From NCBI RefSeq assembly GCF_018294505.1, contig NC_057803.1:687488678-687552677 (forward strand): 64,000 bases of DNA, written 5' to 3'. Origin of the DNA: Triticum aestivum (taxonomy: Eukaryota; Streptophyta; Magnoliopsida; Poales; Poaceae). Every line of letters starts with the position of its first letter. Within the stretch, counting starts at the first letter, position 1. Below, piece by piece: positions 1 through 11,270 of this stretch. Below the pieces are notes generated by a model. The model had not been told where the DNA came from. It worked only from the letters and a program-made list of their open reading frames with translations, and ran no database searches. The translations under genes and the position numbers were made by a program.

Positions 1-165
1 AGGTCATTAACTCCAGAGCTACATTTACCGTCTCCATCTGCTGACACTGCACCCTTTATAGCGCTGTAACGTGTCTTGCCTACCCGCATACGAAGCTGGA
101 GCGACTTCTCTCTTTTCTTTTTGGCTTCTCTCATGGCAGCAGAGTCTAAAATACCCTTGCATAAA
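1..165 (-). CDS. possible internal/terminal exon running off the left edge
   Basis: On the minus strand a reading frame stays open from an acceptor-like site (T-rich tract ending ...atgcaag, just above 165) to the window edge. The translated piece is lysine/arginine rich near its start (AAMREAKKKREKSLQLR) and ends with a Gly/Ser/Asp-rich stretch. I do not recognise the family. The only support is the open frame, the acceptor-like context and a plausible protein composition. It could equally be chance coding potential. Sequence to the left of the window would decide. Confidence 0.25.
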
Positions 166-685
166 AACACAATAGTGAGAGTAAGGGTGAAGTGTGTGTA
201 GAACTATTGCACTGTAAAAGTAGCAGATAGCAGGTGGCTGAAAAATAAATGACAGGAGACATATGATAGCTCAACAACATTGCATGGCAAACAAAATTAG
301 ATTCTACTCCGTATGATTTTGTAATATATGAGCACAGGAAATGCAGGTACTCCTCCATCACACCACCACATGTGGTCATATCTAAGATAACAGTCGACTG
401 AAAATAAATAGGTCAGTCGATTTTTTAATGAACCGTCCGATCTATAAGGAACGGGCAGATGGCCTTCGTCTAGCTCCCGCGAGTCATTGTTAACGATCTT
501 TCTTGAACCGCCAGCGACCACCGGCCCAGACCCCCGCCTCCGCCGCCTCGCCCTCCCATCGACCTCACACCACCGCCGTGCTTGGCAGCGCCCCCAGGCC
601 ATCCCTTTAATCCCGCCCGACCTCCAGATCGGGCGCCAGTAGCTCTAGGCCGCACACGCCCCTAAGGTAAACACCAAGGCGCTGC
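166..685. other. no gene seen; GC-rich block at 480-660
   Basis: The left half is AT-rich and plain. From about 480 the composition turns GC-rich, with Gly/Arg-rich conceptual translations on the minus strand that look like low-complexity shadows. No domain, TIR or LTR was recognised. Confidence 0.5.
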
Positions 686-729
686 TTCCCCGGCGTAATA
701 GGCGTACTAGCGCCTGTTACGCCGGGGAA
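686..729. repeat. 19-bp hairpin with 6-nt loop
   Basis: Left arm 686-704 and right arm 711-729 are inverted complements over 19 bp with a single mismatch (G.T-compatible in RNA), around the 6-nt loop tactag. The arms are GC-rich (ttccccggcgtaa at the base). It may be the core of a small foldback element. No target duplication is evident. Confidence 0.75.
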
Positions 730-2400
730 TGCTTCCATTAATTGGGAATCAACTGGCCAGAAATTGAAATTCAGGGGGGCGACGAACCTCTAGCTAAGGT
801 GAAATAGTATATGAGGAGAAACCTTGTGCATCACGAGTTACTAGGAACATCTAGTATCAAGAAGAAGCGGTCAACTAGTGTCTTCTGTGGGATGAATACC
901 GTGCAAGCAGAGACGTAAGATTTGCACGAATAAGGGAAGAGGAGTACCTTTTTCGGTTGCCGGTGTGGTCACCTCCACATGTCGCACCGATCTTCTTCTT
1001 TTTACGGGGAAACCGATGTTCTGGAGGGTGCAGGCTTGGATGAACCCATGGCCAAATTCTTGACTGTGTTGCCATGGCCGTATGTCGGCGGAGGGGAAGC
1101 AGATCCGAGGCGGCGAAGGACGGCGTAGCAGGAACAACTCCGGTGTGGTGGAGGGCGGCGAAGTTGGAGCAGCAGCAGTGAGGCGCAGGACGGCGTGGTT
1201 GAACTGGCTCGGGTGCGGACGGCTCGGCCTCGGCTTCAACTACTAGCCGTGGAGGGCGTTGCAGTTGAGGTTGCGGTGGACGACGACGTCGGGGTATCGG
1301 CTCCAGCGTGATGGAGGAGGGCGGCGGTTGATGGGTGGGATGGGGTGGCGGACAGAGGACGCCAGGGTTTCGCGGCTGGTGGAGAGGTAGTTTTGGCGCC
1401 CATGGAGTACGAATGGGGAATCGGACGGGTGGGAGGGAACCATGTTTCGGTCTGGGACACGCTTGTTTTTGGCTTTTTTGAACAGAAGATGGGACGCGCT
1501 TGTTTGAAATTTGGGGAAAGTACAAACTTTGCCCCCCTCTTAAATTTCGGACCTACTGCGGGTCAGGGGTAGGATGGTAATCCCAGGTGTCCCAAATAGT
1601 GGGCGGGAGCGATTTTGGCCGCGCGCATGTGTGCTTAGGCGGCCATTGTGTATGAATGTTTTTCAGATGCGGTTGCGTGGCGTCTAGATGAAGCTACAAA
1701 CCTACCCCGGTTTAGACCTTTGGACGCCGGGCCGGTAGGTTTCACGGGTCAGAGTTATTAGAAAAGTAATTTGCTTGTACTACCAAACATTGGTCTCACA
1801 CGATTTTGGGCGAGTAGAGGCTTTTTTGGCGCTTCGTTCAAAATTTTGAAACACAAGCATTCACGTTTAGAGTACTCTTGAACTATGAGGATTGACCTAA
1901 ATAGACAACGTTATATTTGACCTTATATGTTTGAAAACCTCATTAAATTATCCGCATCTTTTTGAAATTTTGACACTTGAAAATCCTATAACTACGATTA
2001 TTTTGGAATGGAGGAGCTAACTTTGAATCTATTTTGTACACGACTACATATGCTATTATGTACAAAATCAGAGCAAAGATTGGTGCCCCCATAATTTAGG
2101 TATGGTTTACAAATGCCATGATATCAAATTCAAATAATTGAATGGACTTCATGTTGAATTCGATTTTTTAAAACCACCTTAAGTTGTATTCAAATGTATG
2201 CTAGTTCATAGGTAGGTATTTATAATGTCCATTGTGTAACTTTCGTATGTATAATGTGCTTTACACACATAACATGAACTATACTCACGTTTATATTCGA
2301 TTGCTAAAGCGATGCATTGTCTGGAGTTCAAAATACTAACTATGTGGATCAATTGTGTCGAATAATAACATAGACATGCTCAAATTCTATAGAATCTAGA
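730..2400. other. no gene supported; GC-rich 880-1640 then AT-rich 1640-2400
   Basis: A minus-strand frame at 875-1525 is open for 216 codons, but its product is Pro/Ser/Arg/His low complexity and overlapping frames on the same strand have equal claim, so I do not call it a gene. 1640-2400 is AT-rich without recognisable repeats. This could be promoter or first-exon DNA of a gene running left, but nothing confirms it. Confidence 0.4.
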
Positions 2401-3811
2401 TGTCTGATGGATCAATGACCGCTCCTTACGCGAATTGCAAATATCATGATCCCATCCTAATATTTGGATACAATTTATATCTTTAATCAATGTGTAGAGC
2501 AGTCTTTTACGTGTAGTTTCACTCTCCATCGGTGGTCTCTCACACATGCTCACACACTCTCTCCCGAGGTGTCTTTCTCGCACACATGCTCTGGATATAA
2601 CCCTCCCTCCCTCTCGTAACCATTTACAACTATTTCCACTAACCTTTATCACAAGCACTCTTCCTCTCGCAAACATACACACGCACAATCCTCATCGACC
2701 CTTTCTATATACATGGACCTGCCTACGTGTCTCATGCACGCACATTATCTTTACGCCTGTCTCTCACGCATTGTCTCACACCTCTCTTCCTAATCGATGA
2801 GTATGATTCTAGCAGAGCATTCTGTAGGATGCCCCTTAAAGTTAGGTTGGATGAATAGTAATATCAGAGATAGAGGGGTTACCTTAGCCCGAGAACCTAG
2901 GGTTACAAATCCTAGCCGGCTTTGTCAGTGGACACAGAGTCCTTCACAATTCTGCTATCTTTGTCTTGTATGACTAGTCATCTATGGGTCTTCCTAAATG
3001 CGTCATGGGCCGGCCAATGTGGCGCAGGACGGAACCGAACGAAGGGCCTCACCGCGACCCACCGGACCTCACGCGGTGGCACACCCTCTGCCCCCACGTC
3101 TTATTATCTTCTCACACCCACACATACCAACACAAACACCACACACACAGAAAATTTCTCCTGGTGCCTCTATTCCCTCCCCCCTTGCATATACACACTC
3201 AAGGGAATGGAATCTCTTGTCGTGACGTCATATTCCTCTCTCTCTAGACCACTCTCATTTCTCGTGCTATCTCTCCCACGCCCCCCTGTCGGCCCCTCTA
3301 TCCATGCCTCTCTCGAATACATAATACACACACATACCTCTCTAGGCCCCGCCAAATGCATCAACTACACATTCACATATGTTACATCACGTACGCCATT
3401 GATCTAAAAAGCCCTCTCTTCACGTTTATTTCACATACAACATTCCTTTTGAATAAAGTGTGGCCAAAAATTATTTTAGAGTTTCTACATATATACAACA
3501 TTACAAAGTTATATGGAGGAGTACGAACGCTAATTTGCATTGCATGGTGCCCACAATGATATTTATTCCGCACTGTGAATTTTTATATTTTTATACTATA
3601 TACAAAGTTAGTCATAATAAAGAGAAACGAAGAGCATCTCTCTCTCCATCGCATACCCCCCTGTACGCCCCTTTCACGTATGCACACAAAACTATCTCCA
3701 GGTCCTCTAAAAGTAAGCCCCCCCCAAAAAATTCACGCATGTTTCATCTTTCTCTCGCGATATATGCAATGACGATCATTGTATTTGAAGCGAAAGCACG
3801 ATACGTACATT
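2401..3811. repeat. pyrimidine/CA-rich low-complexity DNA with a dispersed 45-bp repeat
   Basis: Long runs of ctctc, cacac and ccctcc make the apparent ORFs here compositional artefacts. A roughly 45-bp module beginning aggccccgccaaatgcatc is at 3344-3388. Related copies in the same orientation lie at about 3698-3750, 4964-5009 and 11333-11378, each followed by acgcatgttacatc-like sequence. It probably belongs to the non-autonomous family whose Helitron-like 3' ends are annotated at 4272 and 11065. Confidence 0.5.
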
Positions 3812-4055
3812 GGACTTCAGAATCCACTCATTACGGTCACCATTTATGTTTAGTGGTTATTATACAGTCACGGGCTCACCGTACAACTCTATATTTGCTC
3901 ATGACATGACTAGTTGACCAGTTAAATGCTCCACGTGGCACCTCTAGTGTTGCATCACATTATCTCACTACCATCGTGCCCACCTGTCTACTTGTATCTA
4001 CTCTACATCTACACTCTTATAAAATACATAAAATATACTCTTATAAAAAACAGAG

Positions 4056-4272
4056 TTGGTGATGATGGTGTGCCTGCCATCCTGCAATATAGGCCGTCCG
4101 ATTTATATCTGACAGATAGGAAAGAAACTATGGCAATTTTACAAAAAGGTACCCACACACCTCTCCACATTTGCAAATAAGGCCTTCCCTCGTTCATCCT
4201 TTTCTCTCACAAGATAAACAAGTCATATAAATGCATCTTGATGTTACGTGCAACGCACAGGCATCTTGCTAG
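4056..4272 (+). mobile_element. Helitron-like 3' terminus (plus orientation)
   Basis: The last bases are a short GC hairpin (GTGC at 4248-4251, loop aac, GCAC at 4255-4258), then 10 nt, then CTAG at 4269-4272 followed by T. This matches the Helitron rule of a 3' hairpin followed by CTRR and insertion between A and T. About 215 bp upstream of the end is shared with the minus-strand copy at 11065-11270. The 5' TC end was not located, so the length of the element is unknown. Confidence 0.55.
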
Positions 4273-4405
4273 TAAGAATGAAAACAAACGACAAAAATAT
4301 ATTTAGACGGTGGTTCGAAGTCATGACCGCGGGCACAGCGGACAAGGTGGCTTTGTATTGGTATGCTGAGCCGTCTGTTTTAACACACATGAGCAAGTGT
4401 GGTGA

Positions 4406-4690
4406 TTATACACACACACACACACGCACGCACGCATGCACACGAACTGCATCCACGCAACACTCACACAAACACATGCACCCACGCACGCACGCAACAC
4501 TCACATGTACACACGCAGCCACGCACGCACGCAACACTCACACACACACACACACAACACTCACACGCACACACGCACGCATGCATGCACACACTAGTAC
4601 ACCACACGACCAACACACTCTCACGCTCAAGTGCTCAACCTACACGTGCATGCGCACACATCAGGCCATGACAGACACATACACAACCAG
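4406..4690. repeat. compound (CA)n/(CACG)n/(CATG)n microsatellite
   Basis: About 285 bp of alternating CA, CACG and GCATGCA tracts. The open frames over it encode Thr/His/Ala repeats and are not genes. Alternating purine-pyrimidine runs of this kind are Z-DNA prone and highly length-variable. Confidence 0.9.
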
Positions 4691-4945
4691 GTGATTCCCG
4701 CGCACGGGTTGGAGCCTTGTCGTGCCTGCGTAAATTTGTGTTTATCTGACCTTTTGCCTATGAGAACTGACAGGTGGGACCCACAAGGAACATGGTCAAT
4801 TTAACTAGTCAACATGGCGCCACGCGGACTATTTGGCCGGCCAACAGAGTGCAATCCGATGCTGAACTGTGAGCAAGTGATCGTATAATCACCGCAAAAC
4901 GTATATAGTGACCGTAATCAGCTTATTCTGAAGTTCGGTGACCGT

Positions 4946-6920
4946 ATTACACTTTTCTCTCTGTAGGCCCTCCAAAACTACATCTCTACACGTTCTCGCA
5001 TGTTACATCTAACAACTACAGTATGCAATACAGCACTACTACTACTACACTCTAACACAATAAATCATATGTGTTTTTAGTTTTACTAGATATCATATTG
5101 TTACTTATAATTATTCAGTCTGCATACATTAAAATTGCCTTTGAAATGTATGGCCAGTATCATCTACCACACGGGAAAAATCCCGCCCTTTCCTGTTTAA
5201 TTGGGTTTGTATCGATGGATCGTGCGAAACAGCAAAACTATATTACTATACAGTACAAGTGACAGTTCACTAGGCCGTCGTGTCGTCTACTCCTCCGTCG
5301 TAAGAGTGGACGCTCGCTTTGATAAATCTTCTAGTCCCTTCCGCCGACATATGGGACATCAAGCTACCGAGTCCACGTGCCATACCGGAATACAGTGCAG
5401 AGCAGCCAGGGTGAAGCACCCCAGTCATGGCGCCAGCGTAGTAATGAGCAATGAGGCATCAAATCACAAAGCTGCACCTTTCCCGCAGTTAAGTTGGAGG
5501 GACGAAGCAACCATCATTTCACTCGTTGGTGAATCCACTTCTCCCTCATCTTCTTCAACTTAACCACGTGTTGCTTCTGCCTCATGTGGGACGCGGATCG
5601 ACTTGGTAAAGCACTGACACATGGGACCGCATGTTAGCAAACCGCCAGGACAACGTCCTCCGAAAATAAGAAGCCTAATCCTAGACTTACAAAGGTCTAC
5701 GTAGCTGCTGCGTATACTTTCCATCTAATCTATATATGCCTCCCTGATTTTCAGGTGGGGTGGGCCTAATCCTCTCCTTTAATCCAATCAAATAGTCCCA
5801 CATCACATCAGTTTGTAACTTTACGTAAACCATTACGTGGATGTAGCATTGCTCAAATAAGAAACCTCCCACGCCATCCGCGCGACAAAATCACCTTCTT
5901 TTTACTAATCTTGATTCTATAATTTTTTAGATCAATATAATTGAGATTTGTATAGATAGCACACAGGAGCAAAACCAAGTGGTACGGTTAAGGGCATCCA
6001 CAATGTGTAGCCAAATGTGAAAATAGCTTTTGGTATCATGGGAACCATTGTGGACGGTGTTGCCAAAGCCAAAAAGATGGAACCGAAGCTCCCTGATTGA
6101 TTGATTGATTGAAGGAATAGAAAAATGCAATGTCTCTCCTCTTTCTCCCATGCTTGGACGCATGTAGTATAGTATAGAGCACAGAGTCTACTCCCCTGTC
6201 CCTTCTATCACAAATCACAAAGTAGTGAGGCGTCAAATCACAAAAGCACGGACGAAGCAACCATCATTTCACTCTTCGCTGACTCCGCTTCTCCATCGTC
6301 TTTTTTGAGAAACCATCTCACCGCACTAGTACTCCTAGTAGTACCCCCTCCGGTCCTTTTTTGTCTGCGTCTATGAAAATTTCGCTTTCCCCGCAATGCT
6401 CTGCACACTGGCATTTTTTCGCTGCTCTTTCCAACCGGGCCCTCCTTCCCTTTCCACCGCATGCGTGCCTGCAGTAATCCCATCTCTCTTTCCCATGTGC
6501 TTCGCATCTTCCCAAGGCAGAGAGAGCTACTTGCATGCAGAAACAGGAGAGAGAGAGCGAGAGGTGCATGCGTGCAGAGAGATGGACAGGGGAGAGAGAG
6601 ACGACATGCATGCATGCGGAAGTGAGAAGGTTGGTTTGCATGGGGCTGCATTAATCAATCGATGAGGAGTGAGATGGTTAGCTCTTTGGTATTTGGAGAA
6701 AAAATACACATTAATTGACACGTGAAACGAGGATTTGTATCGATTAAATCCCACAAAGGAAAACCCCGCCTTTCTTTTTTAACACTAGTACTCCTAGTAC
6801 GTACATACTTATCCTGTTTGGGTCTATTCCTTGCAATGCCAAACTTTGCCACACATTTTTGCCAAGCTTGCCTAAAGTTTTCAAAATGAGAAGGAGGTAC
6901 ACTTGCGCACGGCTGTCGCG
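4946..6920. repeat. mixed repeats, no gene; direct repeat 5440-5560 / 6210-6310
   Basis: A diverged ~100-bp direct repeat containing gacgaagcaaccatcatttc occurs at 5440-5560 and 6210-6310. Other contents are a (GATT)n run at 6094-6112, a purine-rich gagagag/catgcatg tract at about 6540-6620 and short Stowaway-like ctccctccggtcc sequence near 6345. Blocks at 5160-5300 and 5640-5880 resemble 11430-11680. The 120-codon frame at 5201-5563 overlaps the repeat and has no recognisable domain. Confidence 0.5.
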
Positions 6921-7000
6921 GTCGCACCGCACCCTCACACGGTCGCTCCTGCACGCCGCGGTCGCACCGCACCCTCACACAGTCGCTCCTGCACGTCGCA
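6921..7000. repeat. 40-bp unit in tandem, two copies
   Basis: 6921-6960 and 6961-7000 are near-identical (gtcgcaccgcaccctcacac then ggtcgctcctgcacg). A single related copy lies near 11735-11780. Confidence 0.85.
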
Positions 7001-7323
7001 AACCCAACCAAGGGAACGCACCCTCACTGACACGTGCTGTCGCATGTGAACAAACCAAACTCAGCATCCTATCGCTGACACATAATTTTTGTTCATAGAG
7101 TATGTTTATCCAACCGCATGTTAGGGAGTATCCGTACGGCCCGTGCGGTGGTCTGTTGGGGAAGAAGAAGAGGTGAGGAAGAAGGAAAGAAGGGTTAGGA
7201 GACGTAGGATATTCATCCAACCGCCTGAAATGGTAGACTGACCCAAGTCAAGTGACTTGCATAACAAATATATGTTTTTACACAGCAAAAGATCCATAAA
7301 AACAACAACATAAAGAAAAACTA

Positions 7324-8154
7324 TCACTGCTCGCGGAAAGAGACGGCCTCGTTGTCTTTGGCTGCCGGCGCGAACCAGCCGTCGCTGCCGACGTGTGTCT
7401 CTCCACCGTGGTTGTCCTCGGCCTCCAGCTACTCGTTCAAGCGGAGCGTGCGGGCGCTCTGCACGGATGAGAGCACAACCCGGTTCAAGTCGACGACGTC
7501 CGGTTCCGCCTGCAGGAGGGCCTCGATGGCAGCGGCATCCGCGCGCTCCGCGTCGAGTCGAGCCTCCGCCGCCCGGTTCAAGTCCAGGACGTCCGGTTCC
7601 GCCTGCAGGAGGGCGTCGATGAGAGCGGCATCTGTGCGCTCTGCGTGGAGTCGAGCCTCTGCCGCCCGGTTCAAGTCCAGGACATCCGGTTCCGCCTGCA
7701 GGAGGGCCTCGATGGCAGCGGCATCCGCATGCTCCGCCTCAAGTTGAGCCTCCGCCGCCCGATTCACATCCACGACATCCGGTTCCTCCTGCAGGAGAGC
7801 CTCGATGGCAGCGGCATGCGCGCGCTCCACGTCGAGTTGAGCCTCTGCCTCCCGGTCCTCCTTTAGTATCGCCATGTTGAACCGCTGGTCCGCCTGCACC
7901 ATGGGGGACTCGAACACCGGCACGAAGTCGACGTCCATCGTCTCATACCCATCGGGGGCCTTCTGCGCCGCGACCTTCGCCATGAACATTGGATCGGCTT
8001 CCTCCTCCTCGTAGCTTGGCTCCAGAGAACTCGGGGATTGGCCCACCACAAAGCGAGCTTGGGAATGGAGGTCTGTGGCACCGACCGCCGCCGCGATTTC
8101 TGCGCGGCGCTCCGGTGTTAGCATCTTGTAGTAAGTGATCTTGCGGCGCACCAT
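7324..8154 (-). pseudogene. repeat-containing acidic protein gene with in-frame TAG
   Basis: Minus-strand gene-like locus. I prefer the ATG at 8154-8152 (context gccATGg, product starting MVRRKITYYKMLTPERRAEI) over an upstream in-frame ATG at 8478, because the upstream 108 residues are low-complexity. Visible parts are a basic N-terminus, an acidic linker (EEEEADPMFMAKVAAQKAPD), then four 31-residue repeats rich in AAIEALLQAEPDV and ending in LNR, probably helical. A TAG at 7431-7429 ends the 241-residue frame. The same frame continues for 35 sense codons with similar composition (ends DNEAVSFREQ) to TGA at 7326-7324, which suggests a premature stop. I do not recognise the family; no catalytic motif is visible. 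It is the most gene-like locus outside transposons. Confidence 0.55.
7481..7852 (-). repeat. four tandem 93-bp coding repeats
   Basis: Units 7481-7573, 7574-7666, 7667-7759 and 7760-7852 are exactly 93 bp each, so the array keeps reading frame and encodes 31 residues per unit. The fourth (N-terminal) unit is the most diverged. Copy number could easily vary between accessions. Confidence 0.9.
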
Positions 8155-8487
8155 GGCTTTCTGGTGAACTAGGGGACGCTTGATGCGGGCTAGGGGATCG
8201 AAAGGTGGGGGTATGGGTTGGAGATTTGGTGTGGTTTTAGGGTAGTGGCTGGCGTAGGCCGAGCAGTGAAGGTTCTGGTGTGAATAGTGGTTTCGGTGAC
8301 GACCGGTCAATCGGTTTTGACTGTACATCGCTCTTGTCGCGTTCGTGTTGCAGCCCGGCACGCTGGACCCTCCACGTCGCTCACCGAATGGAACGCGCTT
8401 CGTCTTGCATTTTCGCTTGCTTGTGGGACCATAGTTGAGAGCAAATCGACGTCCCTCCCCCTCCCCCGCCCGCGTCATTTATTATAC

Positions 8488-8536
8488 CACCACTCCCTTC
8501 GTTTTATGCGGAGTAAATAAAAACAGAGGGAGTATA
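8488..8536. mobile_element. miniature Stowaway-type remnant
   Basis: Inverted ends ctcccttcgtttt and aaaacagagggag lie about 20 bp apart with TA at the right border. This is the usual Stowaway (Tc1/Mariner MITE) terminus with almost all of the interior lost. It lies just upstream of the 7324-8154 locus. Confidence 0.5.
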
Positions 8537-8675
8537 CTACAGATGAGGATCCCCTGACGTGGCCGAACCCATTGAGTAACTGACATGCGGGGCCTAGCAA
8601 GCATGGGGTCCGCCAGTAAGTGACCGAAAGGGAGGGTAAGGCAGGGATACCTACGTCAGAGGATCCACTTCCACT

Positions 8676-9720
8676 ATACTACTTTGACCAAATGCTAGAG
8701 TAATAATATATGACATGCAACTTACACAAATGTTAGAGTAATAATATATGACATGCAACTTACACAAAGCATACAGGGTCTAATGCGTTTTTCGAGGCTA
8801 ACTTTGACCAAATGTTAGAGTAATAATATATGACATGCAACTTACACAAAGCATACAGTCAAATTCGTATGTGAAAGGAGTTTCCAATGATATAATTTTC
8901 ACATTATATATCTCATGTACTATTAATCTTGTCAATAGTCAAATTGGAAACCATCTCGAGTACAAATCTAGGAGTACATACGAATCTAACAATATTGATT
9001 GGGCGTTGTTGAATGTTGATATCTTTTTGATCAAAGTAGAGATACTTTGACTACACATAAAACTTATATGTAAACTAGAAGGATATGAAGGAGTATATTG
9101 TACGTTCAAAAATGAAACGAACATTGAATACCCTTTATATATGATTTGCGGATGCTATGATCACCGGTTCAAAATTTTGAATCCGCCTTAGGTATCACGT
9201 GCCCCCACTCATTCCCTCTCGATTTCATCTCGGGGTCCGGAGATCTATTGAAAGAGGACTAGGGTGGGTACATGCGAATGATACTCGGCGGAATGTTCAA
9301 ATGAGGCCTGCGGGAGGATGGACTCGACTGGAGGGCGACATGATCAATGGAGAAGAGGGTTGGAGAGGAATGAGAAATAAGCAAACACCACATGATTATA
9401 CTTGAACGGCTCAAATAAACAATAAGTTGTCTCGCTTGGCCTACATAGTGAAAGGCCTAATGCGCAACGCGGAGCACTGACGGGAAAACAGGGAAACCGA
9501 CATGTGGGGCACACCCGTCGGGACGACGTAGCGCAGACTAGTCCAATGGAGGAGCTGGCCCACGACCTCCTCGCCACCGACAACCGTTCATGTGGGTCAT
9601 CGGGGCCAACAACGGGGCGCAGCTCCGGCACCGCCTCTGGACACGGCGACCGCGGTGAGCGACACACTCATATCGTAGCTAGACACGGTCGGTTTTAGTG
9701 TGCTGAGGGTGACGTTAGTG
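8676..9720. repeat. MITE-like AT-rich DNA with three internal repeat copies; no gene
   Basis: The block gagtaataatatatgacatg plus caacttacacaaa occurs three times (about 8696, 8734 and 8817), two copies being followed by gcatacag. The AT-rich DNA to about 9060 resembles Triticeae Stowaway MITEs (tttgaccaaa at one side). 9061-9720 holds no supportable gene; short frames at 9199 and 9504 lack any domain. Confidence 0.45.
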
Positions 9721-9734
9721 CTGTGGCACGACCA

Positions 9735-10098
9735 GCGGTATGTTTGGTTTGTGCCCAAGGTTGCCCCATCAAAGCATTGGGTAGCCAAAATTTTGGTTGA
9801 GGTATTGGTTGCCCATGATTTGGCCGACATTGGCAAGAAAAATGAACTAGAGTTGGCTAGAGTTCATTGGCATGCCAAAGAAATGGCAACCATCCAAACA
9901 AAGACCAATCTTTGGGTCATGACCAAAATTTTGGTTGAGGTATTGGTTGCCCATGATTTGGCCGACACTGGCAAAAAATGAACTAGAGTTGGCTAGAGTT
10001 CATTGGCATGCCAAAAAAATGGCAACCATCCAAACAAAGACCAATGTTTGGGTCATGACCAAAATTTTGGTAAGGTGCACTTTGGCCACAATCCAAAC
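9735..10098. mobile_element. MITE with an internal ~137-bp tandem duplication
   Basis: The ends are imperfect inverted repeats (tgtttggtttgtg at about 9739; ggccacaatccaaacac ending at about 10101). The interior unit starting ccaaaattttgg occurs at 9785 and 9923 with a partial third start at 10059 (spacings 138 and 136 bp). Apparent ORFs across it are repeat artefacts. The superfamily is uncertain; hAT-like or Tourist-like ends are both possible. Confidence 0.5.
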
Positions 10099-10444
10099 AC
10101 ACCCCAACACCCGGCTCGTCGAGGATGCACGGGGCGCCGCGACGCGTCCGTGGAGTGGTGTAGCGCGGCCAACTGCATCCTCTGGACCTGAGACCATGCC
10201 GGGTCGTCTTGCTTTTTCAATGACAAGCGGGGATCGCATGTGAGCAAAGGGCATCTCCAATGTTGCCACGACCGCAGCTGACTACCCTGGCACACCAAAA
10301 CCCTCGTCCCTCGCGCCGTCGCGCGGTGCGTTCCCAGCCGGCGCCAGCTGCCTGCATTCATGCCGTCCGTTCGTATGTCATCGTTAAGAGGCTCGGTGCC
10401 CGAGGAACCAACTCCGGCAACTTAATGACTCACCCGGACGCTTG

Positions 10445-10945
10445 GCCTCACCGGAATGCGCTACTTAAAGCGGCAATGCCCAGCTAACCTCCACACCATA
10501 GCGCATCGTCCTCCTACCTGGCACCACATCCGCCATGACCACAAGTGCGAACGCTCTGCGGGAGAGCTTGTCTTTGGGGATGAAGCTCGAGGTCGCCGCC
10601 CTCGCTCAAGTTGCCTCTCACGACGCAATAGCGGCGTAGCCGGACGCGGACGCGACCGCACAAGCGGTGACCACGCTGGTGGCCAACGACGGGAGCACCA
10701 TCAGCCACGCGTCCTACTTGCCGCCGTGCAACGTTCGGCACCGCCGAGGTCAGGGACTCCTCTGAGGATGAGTAGGGCATGGGAGGCGGCAGGGCATGGT
10801 GTGCCAACTGGCCGGTCCGTATCCCGTGTTCTACTCTTCCTCGCCGGAGACCGCACCTTCACTTCACGGGTCTTGAACCCCGCCCCCGTACATAGAGATC
10901 GCAGATGGAGGACGTCGGTCGCCGCCGTAGAATAGGTTTAGGGTC
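10445..10945 (+). pseudogene. decayed small gene of unknown family
   Basis: A TATA-like ctacttaaagcgg at about 10461 precedes an ATG at 10535 in context gccATGa. The frame begins MTTSANALRESLSLGMKLEV and is stopped by TAG after 34 codons. It then continues in frame for 45 more sense codons (PDADATAQAVTTLVANDGS...) to a TGA. Codon composition is GC3-rich, as in genuine grass genes. A second fragment downstream (MEDVGRRRR near 10904) may be its 3' end. I do not recognise the protein. Confidence 0.3.
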
Positions 10946-11064
10946 GGGTTTCTTTTATTTTTCTGTCCTATAAAAGTTCGAAATGTAATGAAAATCTGCC
11001 GTGTTTGCATTAATCTCGGCCGGTGTATATGAACTTTCACAATAATATACATATTGTAGGAGTA

Positions 11065-11270
11065 CTAGCAAGATGCCCGTGCGTTGCACGGAAGATCAAG
11101 ATCTTGTGGGAGAAAAGGATGAACAAGGGAAAGCCTTATCTGCAAATGTGGAGAGGAGTGCGGGTAAATTGTCATAGTTTCCTTCCTATCCGTTAGATAT
11201 AGATCGGATGGCCTATATTGCAGGATGACAGGCACACCATCATCACCAACTCTGCTTTTTATTGAACCAA
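11065..11270 (-). mobile_element. Helitron-like 3' terminus (minus orientation)
   Basis: Read on minus, a 6-bp hairpin (CCGTGC, loop aac, GCACGG; 11091-11077) is followed by catcttg and CTAG (11068-11065), with A outside. About 200 bp of subterminal sequence matches the reverse complement of 4056-4272, so the two are copies of one family in opposite orientation whose 3' ends face each other. The 5' end, to the right, was not found. Confidence 0.55.

Larger units (their letters stand above)
3812..4945. mobile_element. candidate TIR element with ~110-bp inverted ends
   Basis: The left arm (about 3812-3925) begins ggacttcagaatccactc and contains attacggtcacc. The right arm (about 4800-4945) carries the diverged reverse complement (ggtgaccgtaatcagctt, ttctgaagttc). 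The arms are terminal inverted repeats of one possible element enclosing a Helitron-like 3' end and a microsatellite. No transposase is inside. Exact ends and TSD were not resolved, so two independent inverted copies are also possible. Confidence 0.4.

Noticed and set aside
875..1525. 216-codon minus-strand ORF as a gene
   Set aside because: Low-complexity Pro/Arg/His product, several overlapping frames equally open in GC-rich DNA, and no domain or start context.
4248..4694. 148-codon ORF
   Set aside because: Encodes Thr/His repeats of the CA/ACGC microsatellite.
5201..5563. 120-codon ORF
   Set aside because: Overlaps a dispersed direct repeat and has no recognisable domain or codon bias.
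7481..7852. CRISPR-like array
   Set aside because: Contiguous coding tandem repeats without spacers, in a plant nuclear genome.
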